A stretch of 64,000 nucleotides of DNA from Microbacterium lemovicicum (GTDB taxonomy: Bacteria; Actinomycetota; Actinomycetes; Actinomycetales; Microbacteriaceae), in assembly GCF_003991875.1 (NCBI RefSeq), contig NZ_CP031423.1, positions 1,612,001-1,676,000 of the forward strand, given 5' to 3'. This document shows positions 9,109 through 18,265 of this stretch, piece by piece; the stretch's first letter is position 1; each line of letters opens with the position of its first letter. The position numbers and the translations under genes were made by a program. The notes below the pieces were generated by a model. That model had not been told where the DNA came from and made no database searches. It saw only the letters and a program-made list of their open reading frames with translations.

Positions 9109-9739
9109 AGTCCAACCTGCCGGCGGGTGGACGAACACCCGCGGTCGCGCCTGCGCGGCGCGCGCGCCACTCGTCGGCGAGGATCGCCGTGTCGACCTCG
9201 TCGGCCCACCGCCCGTTGAACCAGGAGGCCTGGATGAGGTGCGCCTCCTCGCGCATGCCGACGCGTGCGGCCAGGGCTCGCGAGGCGGTGTTGTCCCCGT
9301 CGATCCTCGCCACCAGCCGCCGCAGGCCGTAGACCTCGAAGGCGGCGTCGATGAGGGCGGTGACCGCCTCGGTGGCGAGGCCGTGGCCCCGCGCCGCGGG
9401 GTGGGTCACCCAGCCGAGCTCGGCGGTGCCGGAGTCGGCGTCGAGGTGGAAGAGCACGAGGTCGCCGATGAGCACGTCGTCCGCTGCACGGACGACGGCC
9501 AGTGCCACGCCGCCGCGCTCTCCGTCCAGGGCGGTGCTGCCGAGGAGGTGGCCGATCCGCCCGCGGATGTCGTCCGCGCTCTGCGGATCGAACGGCAGGA
9601 AGCGGCACACCTCGGGGTCGCCGCGGTACGCGGTCATGGCGGGGATGTCCGCCTCCTCGAGGAGGCGGAGCACCAGGCGCGGGGTCTCGAGGCGCAGCGC
9701 CGACGGCGCGGGCGGCAGCGTGAAGGGTGTCGTGGCCAT
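9107..9739 (-). CDS. GNAT-family N-acetyltransferase (RimJ/RimL-like)
   Basis: A 210-residue acetyltransferase. It opens with the RimJ/RimL signature LETPRLVLRLLEEADI, and the acetyl-CoA loop is GWVTHPAARGHGLATEAV (about residues 108-125). The downstream strand LVARIDGDNTASRALAARVG is typical of GNAT motif B. The substrate cannot be read from sequence; relatives modify ribosomal-protein N-termini, aminoglycosides or small amines. The ATG at 9739 lies 12 nt after the era stop, so it ends the HIT-phoH-ybeY-CBS-era series. The last codons run into a copy of the intergenic cap repeat, so the C-terminus (VRPPAGRLD) may vary between strains. Confidence 0.85.
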   Translation of the reverse strand: MATTPFTLPPAPSALRLETPRLVLRLLEEADIPAMTAYRGDPEVCRFLPFDPQSADDIRGRIGHLLGSTALDGERGGVALAVVRAADDVLIGDLVLFHLDADSGTAELGWVTHPAARGHGLATEAVTALIDAAFEVYGLRRLVARIDGDNTASRALAARVGMREEAHLIQASWFNGRWADEVDTAILADEWRARRAGATAGVRPPAGRLD

Positions 9740-9751
9740 GACCGCCGGCCG

Positions 9752-10657
9752 TCAGAAGCCGAGGCGTCCGAGCTGCTTCGGGTCGCGCTGCCACTCCTTG
9801 GCGACGCGCACGTGCAGCGAGAGGAACACCCGCGTGCCGAGCAGCGGCTCGATCTCCGCGCGGGAGCGACGCCCGACGTCGGCGAGACGCGAGCCCTTCC
9901 GGCCGATGATGATCGCCTTCTGGCTGTCGCGCTCCACGACGATGTTCGCGAAGACGTCGGTGAGGTCGGAGTCCTCACGCGGCGAGATGTCCTCGATGGT
10001 CACGGCGATCGAGTGCGGCAGCTCGTCGCGCACACCCTCGAGCGCGGCCTCGCGGATCATCTCCGCGATGCGGTCCTCGGTCGACTCGTCCGTCACGACG
10101 TCCTCGCCGTACAGCGCGGGACCCGTGGGCATGAGGCGGAGCAGCTCGTCCGTCAGCACGTCGAGCTGCTCGGCGGTGAGGGCGGAGATCGGGATGACCG
10201 CGGCCCAGTCCTCGCGGAGGGCGTCCACCTCGAGCAGCCGCTCGCCGATCTGGTCGCGCGAGGCGGCATCGGTCTTGGTGACGATCGCGACCTTCTTCGC
10301 GCGGCCGTAGCCGTCGAGCGACTGGGCGATGCGCCGGTCTCCCGGGCCGATCTTCTCGGTCGCGGGCACGCAGAAGCCGATGACGTCGACATCGCCGAGC
10401 ACCTGCTCGACGAGGCTGTTCAGCCGCTCGCCGAGGAGGGTCCGCGGCTTGTGGATGCCGGGGGTGTCCACGATGACGAGCTGGCCGGCCGGGCGATTGA
10501 GGATGCCGCGGATCGCCCGCCGCGTGGTCTGCGGCTTGTCGCTGGTGATCGCCACCTTCTCGCCGACGAGCGCGTTCGTCAGCGTGGACTTGCCGACGTT
10601 CGGCCGCCCCACGAAGGTGACGAAACCGGACCGGTGGTCCTCGGGGGTGTCAGACAT
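9752..10657 (-). CDS. era: GTPase Era
   Basis: A 301-residue GTPase that binds 16S rRNA and assists 30S assembly. The P loop GRPNVGKST is at residues 17-25, TTRRAIRG forms switch I, G3 is DTPGIH, and G4 is TKTD rather than NKxD, a common actinobacterial form. The C-terminal KH domain contains AIIIGRKGSRLADVG. The ATG at 10657 overlaps the preceding CBS-protein gene by 8 nt. With ybeY and phoH upstream it forms a ribosome-maturation cluster. Confidence 0.96.
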   Translation of the reverse strand: MSDTPEDHRSGFVTFVGRPNVGKSTLTNALVGEKVAITSDKPQTTRRAIRGILNRPAGQLVIVDTPGIHKPRTLLGERLNSLVEQVLGDVDVIGFCVPATEKIGPGDRRIAQSLDGYGRAKKVAIVTKTDAASRDQIGERLLEVDALREDWAAVIPISALTAEQLDVLTDELLRLMPTGPALYGEDVVTDESTEDRIAEMIREAALEGVRDELPHSIAVTIEDISPREDSDLTDVFANIVVERDSQKAIIIGRKGSRLADVGRRSRAEIEPLLGTRVFLSLHVRVAKEWQRDPKQLGRLGF

Positions 10658-12002
10658 GGGCGTCGCCCTTCCTGGAGAGCTGGATCTCGCCGGTCCGAGG
10701 ACCGCGCGAGCGGGTGGAGACGTCATCGTCCTCGTCGTCGACGCCGGGCGTCTCGGCGCGCTCGACGATGACGGTGGAGATGCCGCGTCCGCGACCGCGC
10801 GAGGCGCCGCCGGTCATCAGCAGACCGGCGTACTCCGTCGTCGCGCCGGGCTGCGGCACGCGGCCGAGCGCTTTGCCGAGGAGCCCGCCGATCGAGTCGA
10901 CGTCCTCGTCCTCGATGTCGAGGCCGAAGAGGTCGCCGACCTCGTCGAGGGCGAGGCGCGCGCTCACGCGGTACTTGCCGTCCGCGAGCTCGGCCACCTC
11001 GTCGGCGCGCGGGTCGTACTCGTCGGCGATCTCGCCCACGAGCTCCTCGATGAGGTCCTCGAGGGTCACGAGGCCCGATACGCCGCCGTATTCGTCCACG
11101 ACGAGGCACACGTGCACCGCGTCCCGCTTCATCTGCTGCAGGAGCGTCTCGGCCTTCATCGACTCGGGCACGAACACGGCCGGCCGGGCGACGCGGGTGA
11201 GGGGCGCATCGCGCCACCCGGCCTCGTCGCTGAACCCGAACTGCACGAGATCCTTGAGGTACAGCATCCCGGTCACGTCGTCGGCCTCGTCGTCCACGAT
11301 CGGGATGCGCGACACGCCTTTGTCGAGGAAGATCGCCATCGCCTCGCGGGTGCGTGCCGAGGAGTCGACCGTCACCATGTCGGTGCGCGGCACCATGACG
11401 GCGCGGACGAACGTGTCGGTGAAGTCGAACACCGAGTGGATGAGCTCCCGGTCGTCCTCCTCGATGAGGTCCTGCGAGGCGGCCTCGTCGACCATGCTCA
11501 GCAGCTGCTCCTCCGAGGCGAACCCGGTGCCCCGCGCGACACCGGGCGTCACGCGGTTGCCCAGCGCGACCAGACCGTGCGCGAGCGGGCCGAGGATGAG
11601 CCGCACGAAGCGGATCGTCGGAGCCGAACCGCGCAGCAGGCCCTTGGCGTGCTGCCGGCCCACGGTGCGGGGGCTCGCCCCGACGACGACGAACGAGATC
11701 CCCGACATCAGCACGGCCGCGGCGAGCACCGCCCAGCCGATGCTGTCGAACAGGAGCATGAACGCGACCGTCACCAGCACCGCGGCGGCGGTCTCGGCGA
11801 CGATGCGGATGAACACCACGGCGTTCTCGTGCACGTCGGGATCGGCGGCGATCCGCGTCAGCGAGCCGGCGTTGCGTCCCTCTTCGCCGAGCTCGGCGAG
11901 GTCCGCGCGGGAGGTGACCCCGAGCGCGGCGTCGATCGCCGCCATGAGGCCCCCGAAGGCCACGAGCAGCAGCGCGGCGATCAGGAGCAGGGTCGCGGTC
12001 AT
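10650..12002 (-). CDS. CNNM/DUF21 and CBS-domain membrane protein (hemolysin C/CorC family)
   Basis: A 450-residue protein with an N-terminal DUF21 membrane domain (three to four helices, about residues 1-150), a CBS pair (about 205-330; VMVPRTDMVTVDSS then VCLVVDEYGGVSGLVTLEDL) and a C-terminal CorC_HlyC domain (about 340-425). It ends in a charged tail rich in Asp, Arg and Gly. CNNM proteins are linked to magnesium efflux or homeostasis; the transport role here is inferred from family. The ATG at 12002 overlaps the ybeY stop by four bases. Placement between ybeY and era is usual in Actinobacteria. Confidence 0.9.
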   Translation of the reverse strand: MTATLLLIAALLLVAFGGLMAAIDAALGVTSRADLAELGEEGRNAGSLTRIAADPDVHENAVVFIRIVAETAAAVLVTVAFMLLFDSIGWAVLAAAVLMSGISFVVVGASPRTVGRQHAKGLLRGSAPTIRFVRLILGPLAHGLVALGNRVTPGVARGTGFASEEQLLSMVDEAASQDLIEEDDRELIHSVFDFTDTFVRAVMVPRTDMVTVDSSARTREAMAIFLDKGVSRIPIVDDEADDVTGMLYLKDLVQFGFSDEAGWRDAPLTRVARPAVFVPESMKAETLLQQMKRDAVHVCLVVDEYGGVSGLVTLEDLIEELVGEIADEYDPRADEVAELADGKYRVSARLALDEVGDLFGLDIEDEDVDSIGGLLGKALGRVPQPGATTEYAGLLMTGGASRGRGRGISTVIVERAETPGVDDEDDDVSTRSRGPRTGEIQLSRKGDAHV

Positions 12003-12469
12003 GCTCTGCGTCGTCGGCGTTCGGAGTGCTGGAACCCGATGATGAGGTCGCGCTGCAGGGCGAACATCTCCTTCTCGTCGTCCGGCTCGGCGTGATCGAA
12101 GCCCAGCAGGTGCAGCAGACCGTGGGTGGTGAGCATGATGAGCTCGTCCATCATGGAGTGCTGCGCGGCGGCCGCCTGGGTCTCGGCGACCTGGGGGCAC
12201 AGCACGATGTCGCCCAGCAGACCCGCGGGGGTGGGCATCTCCTCGGTGCCGGGACGCAGCTCGTCCATCGGGAAGCTCAGCACGTCGGTCGGACCGGGCT
12301 CGTCCATCCACTGCACGTGCAGCGCCTCCATGGCGCCCTCGTCGACGAGCACGATGGCGACGTCGGCGTCGGGGCTGACGTGCAGCTCGGCGAGATCGTG
12401 CTCCACCAGCCGCAGCAACACCGTCTCGTCGATGGCGATGGCGGACTCGTTGTTGATCTCGATCGTCAT
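11999..12469 (-). CDS. ybeY: Endoribonuclease YbeY (rRNA maturation factor)
   Basis: A 156-residue metalloprotein needed for 16S rRNA 3'-end processing and ribosome quality control. The zinc motif HGLLHLLGFDH (H3xH5xH) is at residues 116-126. TDVLSFPMDE and LLGDIVLCP are the family's other conserved strands. The ATG at 12469 overlaps the phoH stop by four bases, and its own stop overlaps the CBS-protein start by four. This tight phoH-ybeY pairing is conserved across bacteria. Confidence 0.96.
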   Translation of the reverse strand: MTIEINNESAIAIDETVLLRLVEHDLAELHVSPDADVAIVLVDEGAMEALHVQWMDEPGPTDVLSFPMDELRPGTEEMPTPAGLLGDIVLCPQVAETQAAAAQHSMMDELIMLTTHGLLHLLGFDHAEPDDEKEMFALQRDLIIGFQHSERRRRRA

Positions 12470-13542
12470 GAACGTGCCTGCTTCGGGAAGTGGTCGCGCG
12501 GACCGCCGCTGCGGGGCGGACCGCCACGGCGCTCGGTGCGGTTGGCGAACTCGGCCGCCTCGTCGCGTTCGCGACGGGCGACGAGCCGGCGCTCGTCATA
12601 CTCGCTGTAGGCGTCGACGATGCGCCCCACGAGGTTGTGCCGCACGACGTCCTCGCTCGTGAGGTACGAGAAGTGGATGTCGTCGATGTGGTCGAGCACC
12701 CGTGTGACCAGGCGGAGGCCCGACGCGCCCTGCGGCAGGTCGATCTGCGTGATGTCGCCCGTGACGACCATCCGCGTGCCGAAGCCGAGACGGGTGAGGA
12801 ACATCTTCATCTGCTCGGGCGTGGTGTTCTGGGCCTCGTCGAGCACGACGAACGAGTCGTTCAGGGTGCGGCCGCGCATGTAGGCGAGCGGCGCGACCTC
12901 GATGGTGCCCGTCGCCATGAGCTTCGGCACCAGCTCGGGGTCCATCATCTCGTTGAGCGCGTCGTAGAGCGGGCGGAGGTACGGGTCGATCTTGTCGGTC
13001 AGCGTGCCGGGCAGGAAGCCGAGTCGCTCGCCCGCCTCGACGGCGGGCCGCGTCAGGATGATGCGACTCACGTCTTTGCGCTGCAGCGCCTGCACGGCCT
13101 TCGCCATGGCGAGGTAGGTCTTGCCCGTTCCCGCCGGCCCGATGCCGAAGACGATCGTCGACTCCTCGATCGCGTCGACGTAGGCCTTCTGTCCCAGCGT
13201 CTTGGGGCGGATGACCTTGCCGCGCGACTGCAGGATGGCCTCGCCGAGCACCTCGGAGGGACGGGGACCGCCGCCGGCGTCCGCGGAGCGGCGCAGGATG
13301 CGGTTCGAGCTCGTGACGTCGGCGGGGTCGAGCCCCTGGCCGGCACGGGTCATCGCGAGGAGCTCCTCCACCAGCGAGCGGGCCGCGGCCACCGCGGCGG
13401 CCTCGCCGGTGAGGGTGATCTCGTTGCCGCGCACATGCACATCGACGCCGGGGTGCTCCTTCTCCACGACCCGCAGCAGGCGGTCCTGCGGACCCAGCAC
13501 CTGCACCATCGCGACACCGTCGGCGTAAATGCGTTCGGTCAC
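12466..13542 (-). CDS. phoH: PhoH-like ATPase
   Basis: A 358-residue protein with an N-terminal KH-like RNA-binding region (about residues 1-65) and a P-loop domain: Walker A GPAGTGKT (about 135-142) and Walker B VVLDEAQN (about 232-239). PhoH proteins are putative RNA helicases or ATPases, often paired with YbeY (family knowledge). The C-terminal tail is basic (RRGGPPRSGGPRDHF). The start is a GTG at 13542 with GAGGGGAG about 6 nt upstream. The frame stays open beyond it, but only this start has a Shine-Dalgarno. A HIT gene precedes it by 31 nt. Confidence 0.95.
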   Translation of the reverse strand: MTERIYADGVAMVQVLGPQDRLLRVVEKEHPGVDVHVRGNEITLTGEAAAVAAARSLVEELLAMTRAGQGLDPADVTSSNRILRRSADAGGGPRPSEVLGEAILQSRGKVIRPKTLGQKAYVDAIEESTIVFGIGPAGTGKTYLAMAKAVQALQRKDVSRIILTRPAVEAGERLGFLPGTLTDKIDPYLRPLYDALNEMMDPELVPKLMATGTIEVAPLAYMRGRTLNDSFVVLDEAQNTTPEQMKMFLTRLGFGTRMVVTGDITQIDLPQGASGLRLVTRVLDHIDDIHFSYLTSEDVVRHNLVGRIVDAYSEYDERRLVARRERDEAAEFANRTERRGGPPRSGGPRDHFPKQARS

Positions 13543-13573
13543 CGACTCCCCTCGTGCGGACTCGTCGTGGCGA

Positions 13574-13921
13574 TCAGGCACCTGTGCTCTTTTCCTCGAG
13601 GCTCCCCGCGAGCACATGGGCGTGCACGTGGAAGACGGTCTGACCCGCGTTCGGGCCGGTGTTGAAGACGAGCCGGAAGTCGCCGTCGGCGTGCTCCCGG
13701 GCCATCCGGCCGGCGAGGGCCACGATCTCGGCGAGCAACGCGGGGTCTCCCTCGGCGAGCTCGACGACCGTGCGGTACTGCGGGGTCTTCGGAATGACGA
13801 GGAGATGCACCGGCGCCTGCGGCGCGATGTCGCGGATGACGAACGCGTTCGGCGTCTCCGCGACGATCTCGGCGGGGATCTCGCCCTCCAGGATGCGCGT
13901 GAACACGCTCGGCTCGTTCAT
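13574..13921 (-). CDS. HIT-family histidine triad protein (HinT-like)
   Basis: A 115-residue nucleotide phosphoramidase or hydrolase of the histidine triad family. The catalytic HVHAH is at residues 98-102 within GQTVFHVHAHVLAG, and the N-terminal FTRILEGEIPAEIV is typical of HinT. The protein is complete and compact, acting on AMP-linked substrates in the cytosol (family knowledge). TAGAAT ends 6 nt before the ATG with no Shine-Dalgarno, so a leaderless transcript probably starts here and continues through phoH, ybeY, the CBS gene and era. Confidence 0.95.
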   Translation of the reverse strand: MNEPSVFTRILEGEIPAEIVAETPNAFVIRDIAPQAPVHLLVIPKTPQYRTVVELAEGDPALLAEIVALAGRMAREHADGDFRLVFNTGPNAGQTVFHVHAHVLAGSLEEKSTGA

Positions 13922-13927
13922 GCCGCC

Positions 13928-13933
13928 ATTCTA
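13928..13933 (-). promoter_or_regulatory. -10 hexamer of the HIT-phoH-ybeY-era unit
   Basis: TAGAAT on the minus strand, 6 nt before the HIT ATG. A GC hairpin (8-bp arms, 13939-13946 and 13950-13957) lies just upstream and may separate this unit from rsmE. Confidence 0.55.
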
Positions 13934-13999
13934 TCGAGCGACCCGGTCGCCGGGTCGGCGACGGCGGCGGAACGACGGGCCGCTCGAAGACCCGGGCGG

Positions 14000-14737
14000 C
14001 TACCAGCGACCGAGGGCGGCGCTGACGACGGCGATCGCCGCCGGCCCCGCCGTCGACGTGCGCAGCACCGTGTCGCCGAGCCGCACCTCCTGCGCACCCG
14101 CCGCCCGCAGGGCGGCGAGCTCGGACGGGTCGATCCCGCCCTCGGGGCCGACGACGAGCACGACGTCGAGGGTGTCGGCGGCATCGAGCTCCACCCCGGT
14201 GAGGGCGAGCTCCGCGGTGGGCTCGAGCACCAGCATCCGGGATGCTGCGGCCCGTGCCGTGAGGCCGCTCGTCGTCTCGACCGGCTCGACCTCGGGCAGC
14301 CACGCGCGGTGGGCCTGCTTGGCGGCCTCCCGGGCGATCGTCGCCCAGCGCGTGCGGCCCTTCTCCGCCTTGGCGGCGTCCCAGCGGGAGACGCTGCGGG
14401 CGGCCCGCCAGGGGACGATCGCGTCGACGCCCAGCTCGGTGGCGGCCTGGACGGCGAGCTCGTCGCGGTCGCCCTTGGCTAGCGCCTGCACGAGCACGAT
14501 GCGCGGCGCGGGGGCCGCGGCATCCGTCCGCTCGGCGACGCGCACGACGACCTCGCGCGGCGACACGCTCTCGCACGTTCCTCGGAGCCAGGCGCCGCGG
14601 CCGTCGCCGAGAGTCACCTCTTCGCCGACGCGCACGCGCCGGACGACGGCGGCGTGGTGGGCCTCGGTGCCGGAGAGCGTCACCGTGTCACCGGGCCGGG
14701 CCTCCCCCGCCTCGTCGACGAGGAAGTGCAGCGCCAC
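14000..14737 (-). CDS. rsmE: 16S rRNA (uracil1498-N3)-methyltransferase
   Basis: A 245-residue SPOUT methyltransferase that makes m3U1498 in 16S rRNA. An N-terminal PUA-like domain (about residues 1-70; SGTEAHHAAVVRRVRVGEE) is followed by the knotted SAM-binding domain with VLVVGPEGGIDPSELAALR and the C-terminal knot LGDTVLRTSTAGPAAIAV. The ATG lies 3 nt after the dnaJ stop, so it is part of the hrcA-dnaJ-rsmE transcript. Placing rsmE behind dnaJ is common and puts a ribosome modifier under heat-shock control. Confidence 0.95.
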   Translation of the reverse strand: MALHFLVDEAGEARPGDTVTLSGTEAHHAAVVRRVRVGEEVTLGDGRGAWLRGTCESVSPREVVVRVAERTDAAAPAPRIVLVQALAKGDRDELAVQAATELGVDAIVPWRAARSVSRWDAAKAEKGRTRWATIAREAAKQAHRAWLPEVEPVETTSGLTARAAASRMLVLEPTAELALTGVELDAADTLDVVLVVGPEGGIDPSELAALRAAGAQEVRLGDTVLRTSTAGPAAIAVVSAALGRW

Positions 14738-14740
14738 GGA

Positions 14741-15859
14741 TCAGCCGTTCCGGAAGCGGTCGCGCAGCTTGGAGAAGAGTCCCTGGTGGAACTCCGACAG
14801 GTGCGGCGCCGGCGCCTTCATCTTCTTCGCGAGGTCTTCGACGAGCGCGCGCTCCCGGCCGTCGAGCCGCGTGGGCGTCACCACCTGCACGCCGACGCGG
14901 AGGTCGCCGCGCTGCGAGCCGCGGAGCGGGGTGATGCCGCGGCCCTTGATGGTCAGCACGTCGCCGGCCTGCACTCCCGGGCGCACCTCGAGCTCCACCG
15001 GTCCGTCGAGCGACTCGATCGTGGTGCGCGTGCCGAGGATGGCGTCGGGCATCGACACCTCGAGGGTGGCGAGCAGGTCGTCGCCGTCGCGGCTGAACCT
15101 GTCGTGCGAGGTCACGGTGACCTCGAGGTACAGGTCGCCGTTCGGGCCTCCCGCCGGTCCGACCTCGCCGGAGCCGGGGAGCTGCAGGCGCAGCCCGGTC
15201 TCGACGCCGGCGGGGATGTCGAGCGAGACGGTGCGGCGGGCGCGCACGCGACCCTGACCCTGACAGGTGCCGCAGGGGTACGGGATCGTGGTGCCGTAGC
15301 CCTGGCAGACGTTGCAGGGCTGGTTGGTGACCACGTTGCCCAGCAGGCTCCGCACGGTGCGCTGCACCTGGCCGGAGCCGTGGCAGATGTCGCAGGTGAC
15401 GGGTGACGTGCCCGGCTGGCAGCACGAGCCCTCGCAGGTCTCGCACAGCACGGCCGTGTCGACCTCGAGGTCGCGGTGCACGCCGAAGACGACGTCCTTG
15501 AGATCGAGCGTGACGCGCACGAGGGCGTCCTGACCGCGCTCGGCGCGCGAGCGCGGACGGCCCGCGCGCTGGCCGCCGCCCGCGCCGAAGAAGGTCTCGA
15601 AGATGTCGCCGAAGCCGCCGAACCCGGCGCCGCCCCCGCCGCCGAAGGGCGAGTCGCTGCCGCCCATGTCGTAGCGGCGGCGCTGCTCGGCGTCGCTCAG
15701 CACGTCGTAGGCGTGGGTGACGAGCTTGAAGCGCTCGGATGCCTCTTCGCCCGGGTTGACGTCGGGGTGCAGCTCGCGCGCGAGTCGCCGGTACGCCTTC
15801 TTGATCTCGTCGGGGGTCGCCTCGCGCGAGACGCCGAGGACCTCGTAGTGGTCAGCCAC
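14741..15859 (-). CDS. dnaJ: Chaperone DnaJ (DnaJ2 type)
   Basis: A 372-residue type I Hsp40 that stimulates DnaK. The J domain carries HPD at residues 31-33, followed by a Gly/Phe-rich linker (about 70-100), the zinc-finger domain (139-203), and two substrate-binding beta domains. The cysteine repeats are C139-C142, C156-C159, C182-C185 and C196-C199. The first repeat reads [12 protein letters not shown], with Cys in place of the usual final Gly plus a second adjacent Cys, so it departs from CxxCxGxG. The gene follows hrcA without dnaK or grpE nearby, the usual position of the second actinobacterial DnaJ. It should be co-regulated through the CIRCE site upstream of hrcA. Confidence 0.96.
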   Translation of the reverse strand: MADHYEVLGVSREATPDEIKKAYRRLARELHPDVNPGEEASERFKLVTHAYDVLSDAEQRRRYDMGGSDSPFGGGGGAGFGGFGDIFETFFGAGGGQRAGRPRSRAERGQDALVRVTLDLKDVVFGVHRDLEVDTAVLCETCEGSCCQPGTSPVTCDICHGSGQVQRTVRSLLGNVVTNQPCNVCQGYGTTIPYPCGTCQGQGRVRARRTVSLDIPAGVETGLRLQLPGSGEVGPAGGPNGDLYLEVTVTSHDRFSRDGDDLLATLEVSMPDAILGTRTTIESLDGPVELEVRPGVQAGDVLTIKGRGITPLRGSQRGDLRVGVQVVTPTRLDGRERALVEDLAKKMKAPAPHLSEFHQGLFSKLRDRFRNG

Positions 15860-15920
15860 AATCGCCTTCCTGCCCGCGGTGGCCGCGGGGATCGTTCGTG
15901 ACGGATGCCGTCGGCGCCGC

Positions 15921-16964
15921 TCAGTGAGCGGCGTCGTCGTCTTCGAGCATCCGGGTGAGATAACGCGCGACGGCTCGCACCGCCGCGAGGTTCTGGGGGT
16001 AGTCCATGCGGGTCGGGCCGAGGACGCCGACGCGCGCGCGGGCGCGGGTGGCGTCGTAGTCGCTCGCGAGCACCGACGCCTCGGACAGGCCGAACGGCTC
16101 GTTCTCGCGGCCGATGCTCGTCGCCAGACCGTGCTCGTCGGCGACCATCTCGCTCATGAGGCGCAGCAGCGTCACCTGCTCCTCGATGGCCTCCAGCAGC
16201 GGGTAGATGCTGCCGCGGAAGTCGGACTCGCGCCGCGCGAGGTTCGCGGTGCCGGCGAGCAGCATCCGGTCCTGACGGAACTCGTCGAGCTCCTCCGAGA
16301 TGACGGCGGCGATGGTGCGGACGGCGTCGGACTCGCCGGGGCGGGCGTCGACCGGTGGCCCGGCGATCATCTCCGCGACACGGGCGACGGCGGTCTTGAC
16401 GGACAGGCCGACGACGAGCGCCGACAGCCGCGTGCGGATGCGGGCGACGGCCTCGTCGTCGAACTCGCGGCCGACGACGGCGATCCGCTGCGACACGCGG
16501 CCGGTGTCGGTCACGACGATGACCAGCATCCGTCCCGAGCCGAGGCTCACCAGCTCGACGTGCGTCACGGAGGCACGCGCGAAGGAGGGGTACTGCACGA
16601 TCGCCACCTGGCCGGTCAGCTGGGTGAGCGCGCGGACGGTGCGCGCCAGCACGTCGTCGAGGTCGGCCGGTCCGTCGAGGAAGGCCGAGATCGCGGTGCG
16701 CTGCGCCGGGGTCAGCGGCCGCAGCTCGGCGAGGTGGTCGACGAACACGCGGTAGCCCTTGTCGGTGGGCACCCGACCCGACGACGTGTGCGGAGCGGCG
16801 ATGAGCTCCTCGTCCTCGAGCAGGGCCATGTCATTGCGGATCGTCGCGGCCGACACCCCGAAGGCGTGACGCTCGACGATGGTCTTGCTGCCGACGGGCT
16901 CGTGGGTGTCGACGTAGTCCTGCACGATCGCTCGCAGCACCTGCAGTCCGCGCTCGGTGACCAT
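15921..16964 (-). CDS. hrcA: Heat-inducible transcription repressor HrcA
   Basis: A 347-residue repressor of class I heat-shock genes. The N-terminal winged helix (about residues 1-100; [18 protein letters not shown], then [18 protein letters not shown]) binds the CIRCE operator; the dimerisation domain and an inserted domain follow. The ATG at 16964 has a strong GGGGAGGAG Shine-Dalgarno. A full CIRCE inverted repeat sits 20 nt upstream at 16985-17009, overlapping the expected transcription start, so the gene is autoregulated. dnaJ and rsmE follow and share this control. Confidence 0.96.
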   Translation of the reverse strand: MVTERGLQVLRAIVQDYVDTHEPVGSKTIVERHAFGVSAATIRNDMALLEDEELIAAPHTSSGRVPTDKGYRVFVDHLAELRPLTPAQRTAISAFLDGPADLDDVLARTVRALTQLTGQVAIVQYPSFARASVTHVELVSLGSGRMLVIVVTDTGRVSQRIAVVGREFDDEAVARIRTRLSALVVGLSVKTAVARVAEMIAGPPVDARPGESDAVRTIAAVISEELDEFRQDRMLLAGTANLARRESDFRGSIYPLLEAIEEQVTLLRLMSEMVADEHGLATSIGRENEPFGLSEASVLASDYDATRARARVGVLGPTRMDYPQNLAAVRAVARYLTRMLEDDDAAH

Positions 16965-16984
16965 GTCGACTCCTCCCCACGGTC

Positions 16985-17009
16985 TGGCACTCGTTGGTCT
17001 GGAGTGCCA
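16985..17009. promoter_or_regulatory. CIRCE operator for HrcA
   Basis: TGGCACTC (16985-16992), a 9-nt spacer, then GAGTGCCA (17002-17009): a perfect 8-bp inverted repeat with the exact CIRCE spacing. It lies just downstream of the -10 box at 17010-17015, so bound HrcA would block initiation. Confidence 0.93.
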
Positions 17010-17015
17010 ATTCTA
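17010..17015 (-). promoter_or_regulatory. -10 hexamer of the hrcA-dnaJ-rsmE promoter
   Basis: TAGAAT on the minus strand, abutting the CIRCE repeat, so the start of transcription should fall inside the operator. Confidence 0.65.
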
Positions 17016-17047
17016 CCGGATGCCACGGCTGCCAGCCGGGAGCGCGG

Positions 17048-18265
17048 TCAGGGTGTCAGCGCCCGCACGACGGCGTCGGCCAGCAGCCGTCCGCGAAGGG
17101 TCAGCACCACCCGGCCCTGGAAGGCCGCCGGCCCGTCGACGAGACCGTCGGTGATGAGGGCGGCGATCGCGTGCCGGCCCTCGCCGAGGAGCTCCGACAC
17201 GGGCAGGCCGTCGCGGATGCGGCTGCGCAGCAGCACGTCCTCCAGGCGCCGGGCCTCGGCGTCGGGACGCTCGCGTCCGGCCGCGGGCGACTGCCCGGCG
17301 TGCAGCCGCTGGGCGTACGCCGCCGGGTGCTTGACGTTCCAGAACCGGAGGCCGTCGATGTGGCTGTGCGCCCCCGGGCCGAAGCCCCACCAATCCGAGC
17401 CCCGCCAGTACGCGAGGTTGTGGCGGGAGCGGTGGGCCGGACTCCGCGACCAGTTCGACACCTCGTACCAGTCGAACCCGGCGGCATCCATCCGTGCGTC
17501 GGCGAGCTCGTACATGTCGGCCTGCAGGTCGTCGTCGGGAGCGGTGACCTCGCCGCGGCGGATGCGGCGGGCGAGCTTCGTGCCCTCCTCGATGATGAGC
17601 GCGTAGGCCGAGACGTGGTCGGGCTCGAGGGCCAGCACCGTCTCGAGCGAGCGCCGCCAGTCGTCGAGCGACTCCCCCGGCGCGCCGTAGATGAGGTCGA
17701 GGCTCACCTCGAGGCCGGCCGCACGTGCGGCGGCGACCGCCGTGTCGACGTTGCGGGGATCGTGCGTGCGGTCCAGCACGGCGAGCACATGCGGCACGGC
17801 GGACTGCATGCCGATCGACATCCGCGTGACCCCGGCCTCGGCCAGCTCGGCGGCCGCGGCATCCGTCACGGTGTCGGGGTTCGCCTCGACGGTGATCTCC
17901 GCACCGGGGGCGAGGCCGAAGGCGTCGCGCACCCCCTGCAGCATGCGGCCGAGGTCGCCGGGCGGCAGGAGGGTCGGCGTGCCGCCGCCGAAGAACACCG
18001 TCGCGGCCGGTCGCAGGGAACCGGCCTGGGACAGGATGCCGCGGGCCAGGGCGACCTCGTCGAGCAGGGTGTCGGCGTACTGGTCCTGGCGCGCGCCGCG
18101 CAGTTCGTCGGACGTGTAGGTGTTGAAGTCGCAGTAGCCGCAGCGCACGCGGCAGAACGGCACGTGCAGGTAGACCGAGAAGTCCGTCTCGGGACGGGCG
18201 CGGACGTCGTCCGGCAGCCGGCCGTCGAGGGGTGCGGGATCGCCGAGCGGAAGGGCCGCGCCCAT
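17048..18265 (-). CDS. hemW: Radical SAM heme chaperone HemW
   Basis: A 405-residue radical SAM protein. Cys38, Cys42 and Cys45 in VPFCRVRCGYCDF bind the 4Fe-4S cluster. There is no fourth Cys after the CxxxCxxC, which separates HemW from HemN coproporphyrinogen dehydrogenase. FFGGGTPTLL and HNLAYWRGSDWWGFGPGAHS are family signatures. HemW transfers heme into client proteins such as respiratory enzymes (family knowledge). Its ATG shares a base with the stop of the upstream DUF1990 gene (TGATG), so the two are coupled. hrcA follows 83 nt on, behind its own promoter. Confidence 0.94.
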   Translation of the reverse strand: MGAALPLGDPAPLDGRLPDDVRARPETDFSVYLHVPFCRVRCGYCDFNTYTSDELRGARQDQYADTLLDEVALARGILSQAGSLRPAATVFFGGGTPTLLPPGDLGRMLQGVRDAFGLAPGAEITVEANPDTVTDAAAAELAEAGVTRMSIGMQSAVPHVLAVLDRTHDPRNVDTAVAAARAAGLEVSLDLIYGAPGESLDDWRRSLETVLALEPDHVSAYALIIEEGTKLARRIRRGEVTAPDDDLQADMYELADARMDAAGFDWYEVSNWSRSPAHRSRHNLAYWRGSDWWGFGPGAHSHIDGLRFWNVKHPAAYAQRLHAGQSPAAGRERPDAEARRLEDVLLRSRIRDGLPVSELLGEGRHAIAALITDGLVDGPAAFQGRVVLTLRGRLLADAVVRALTP

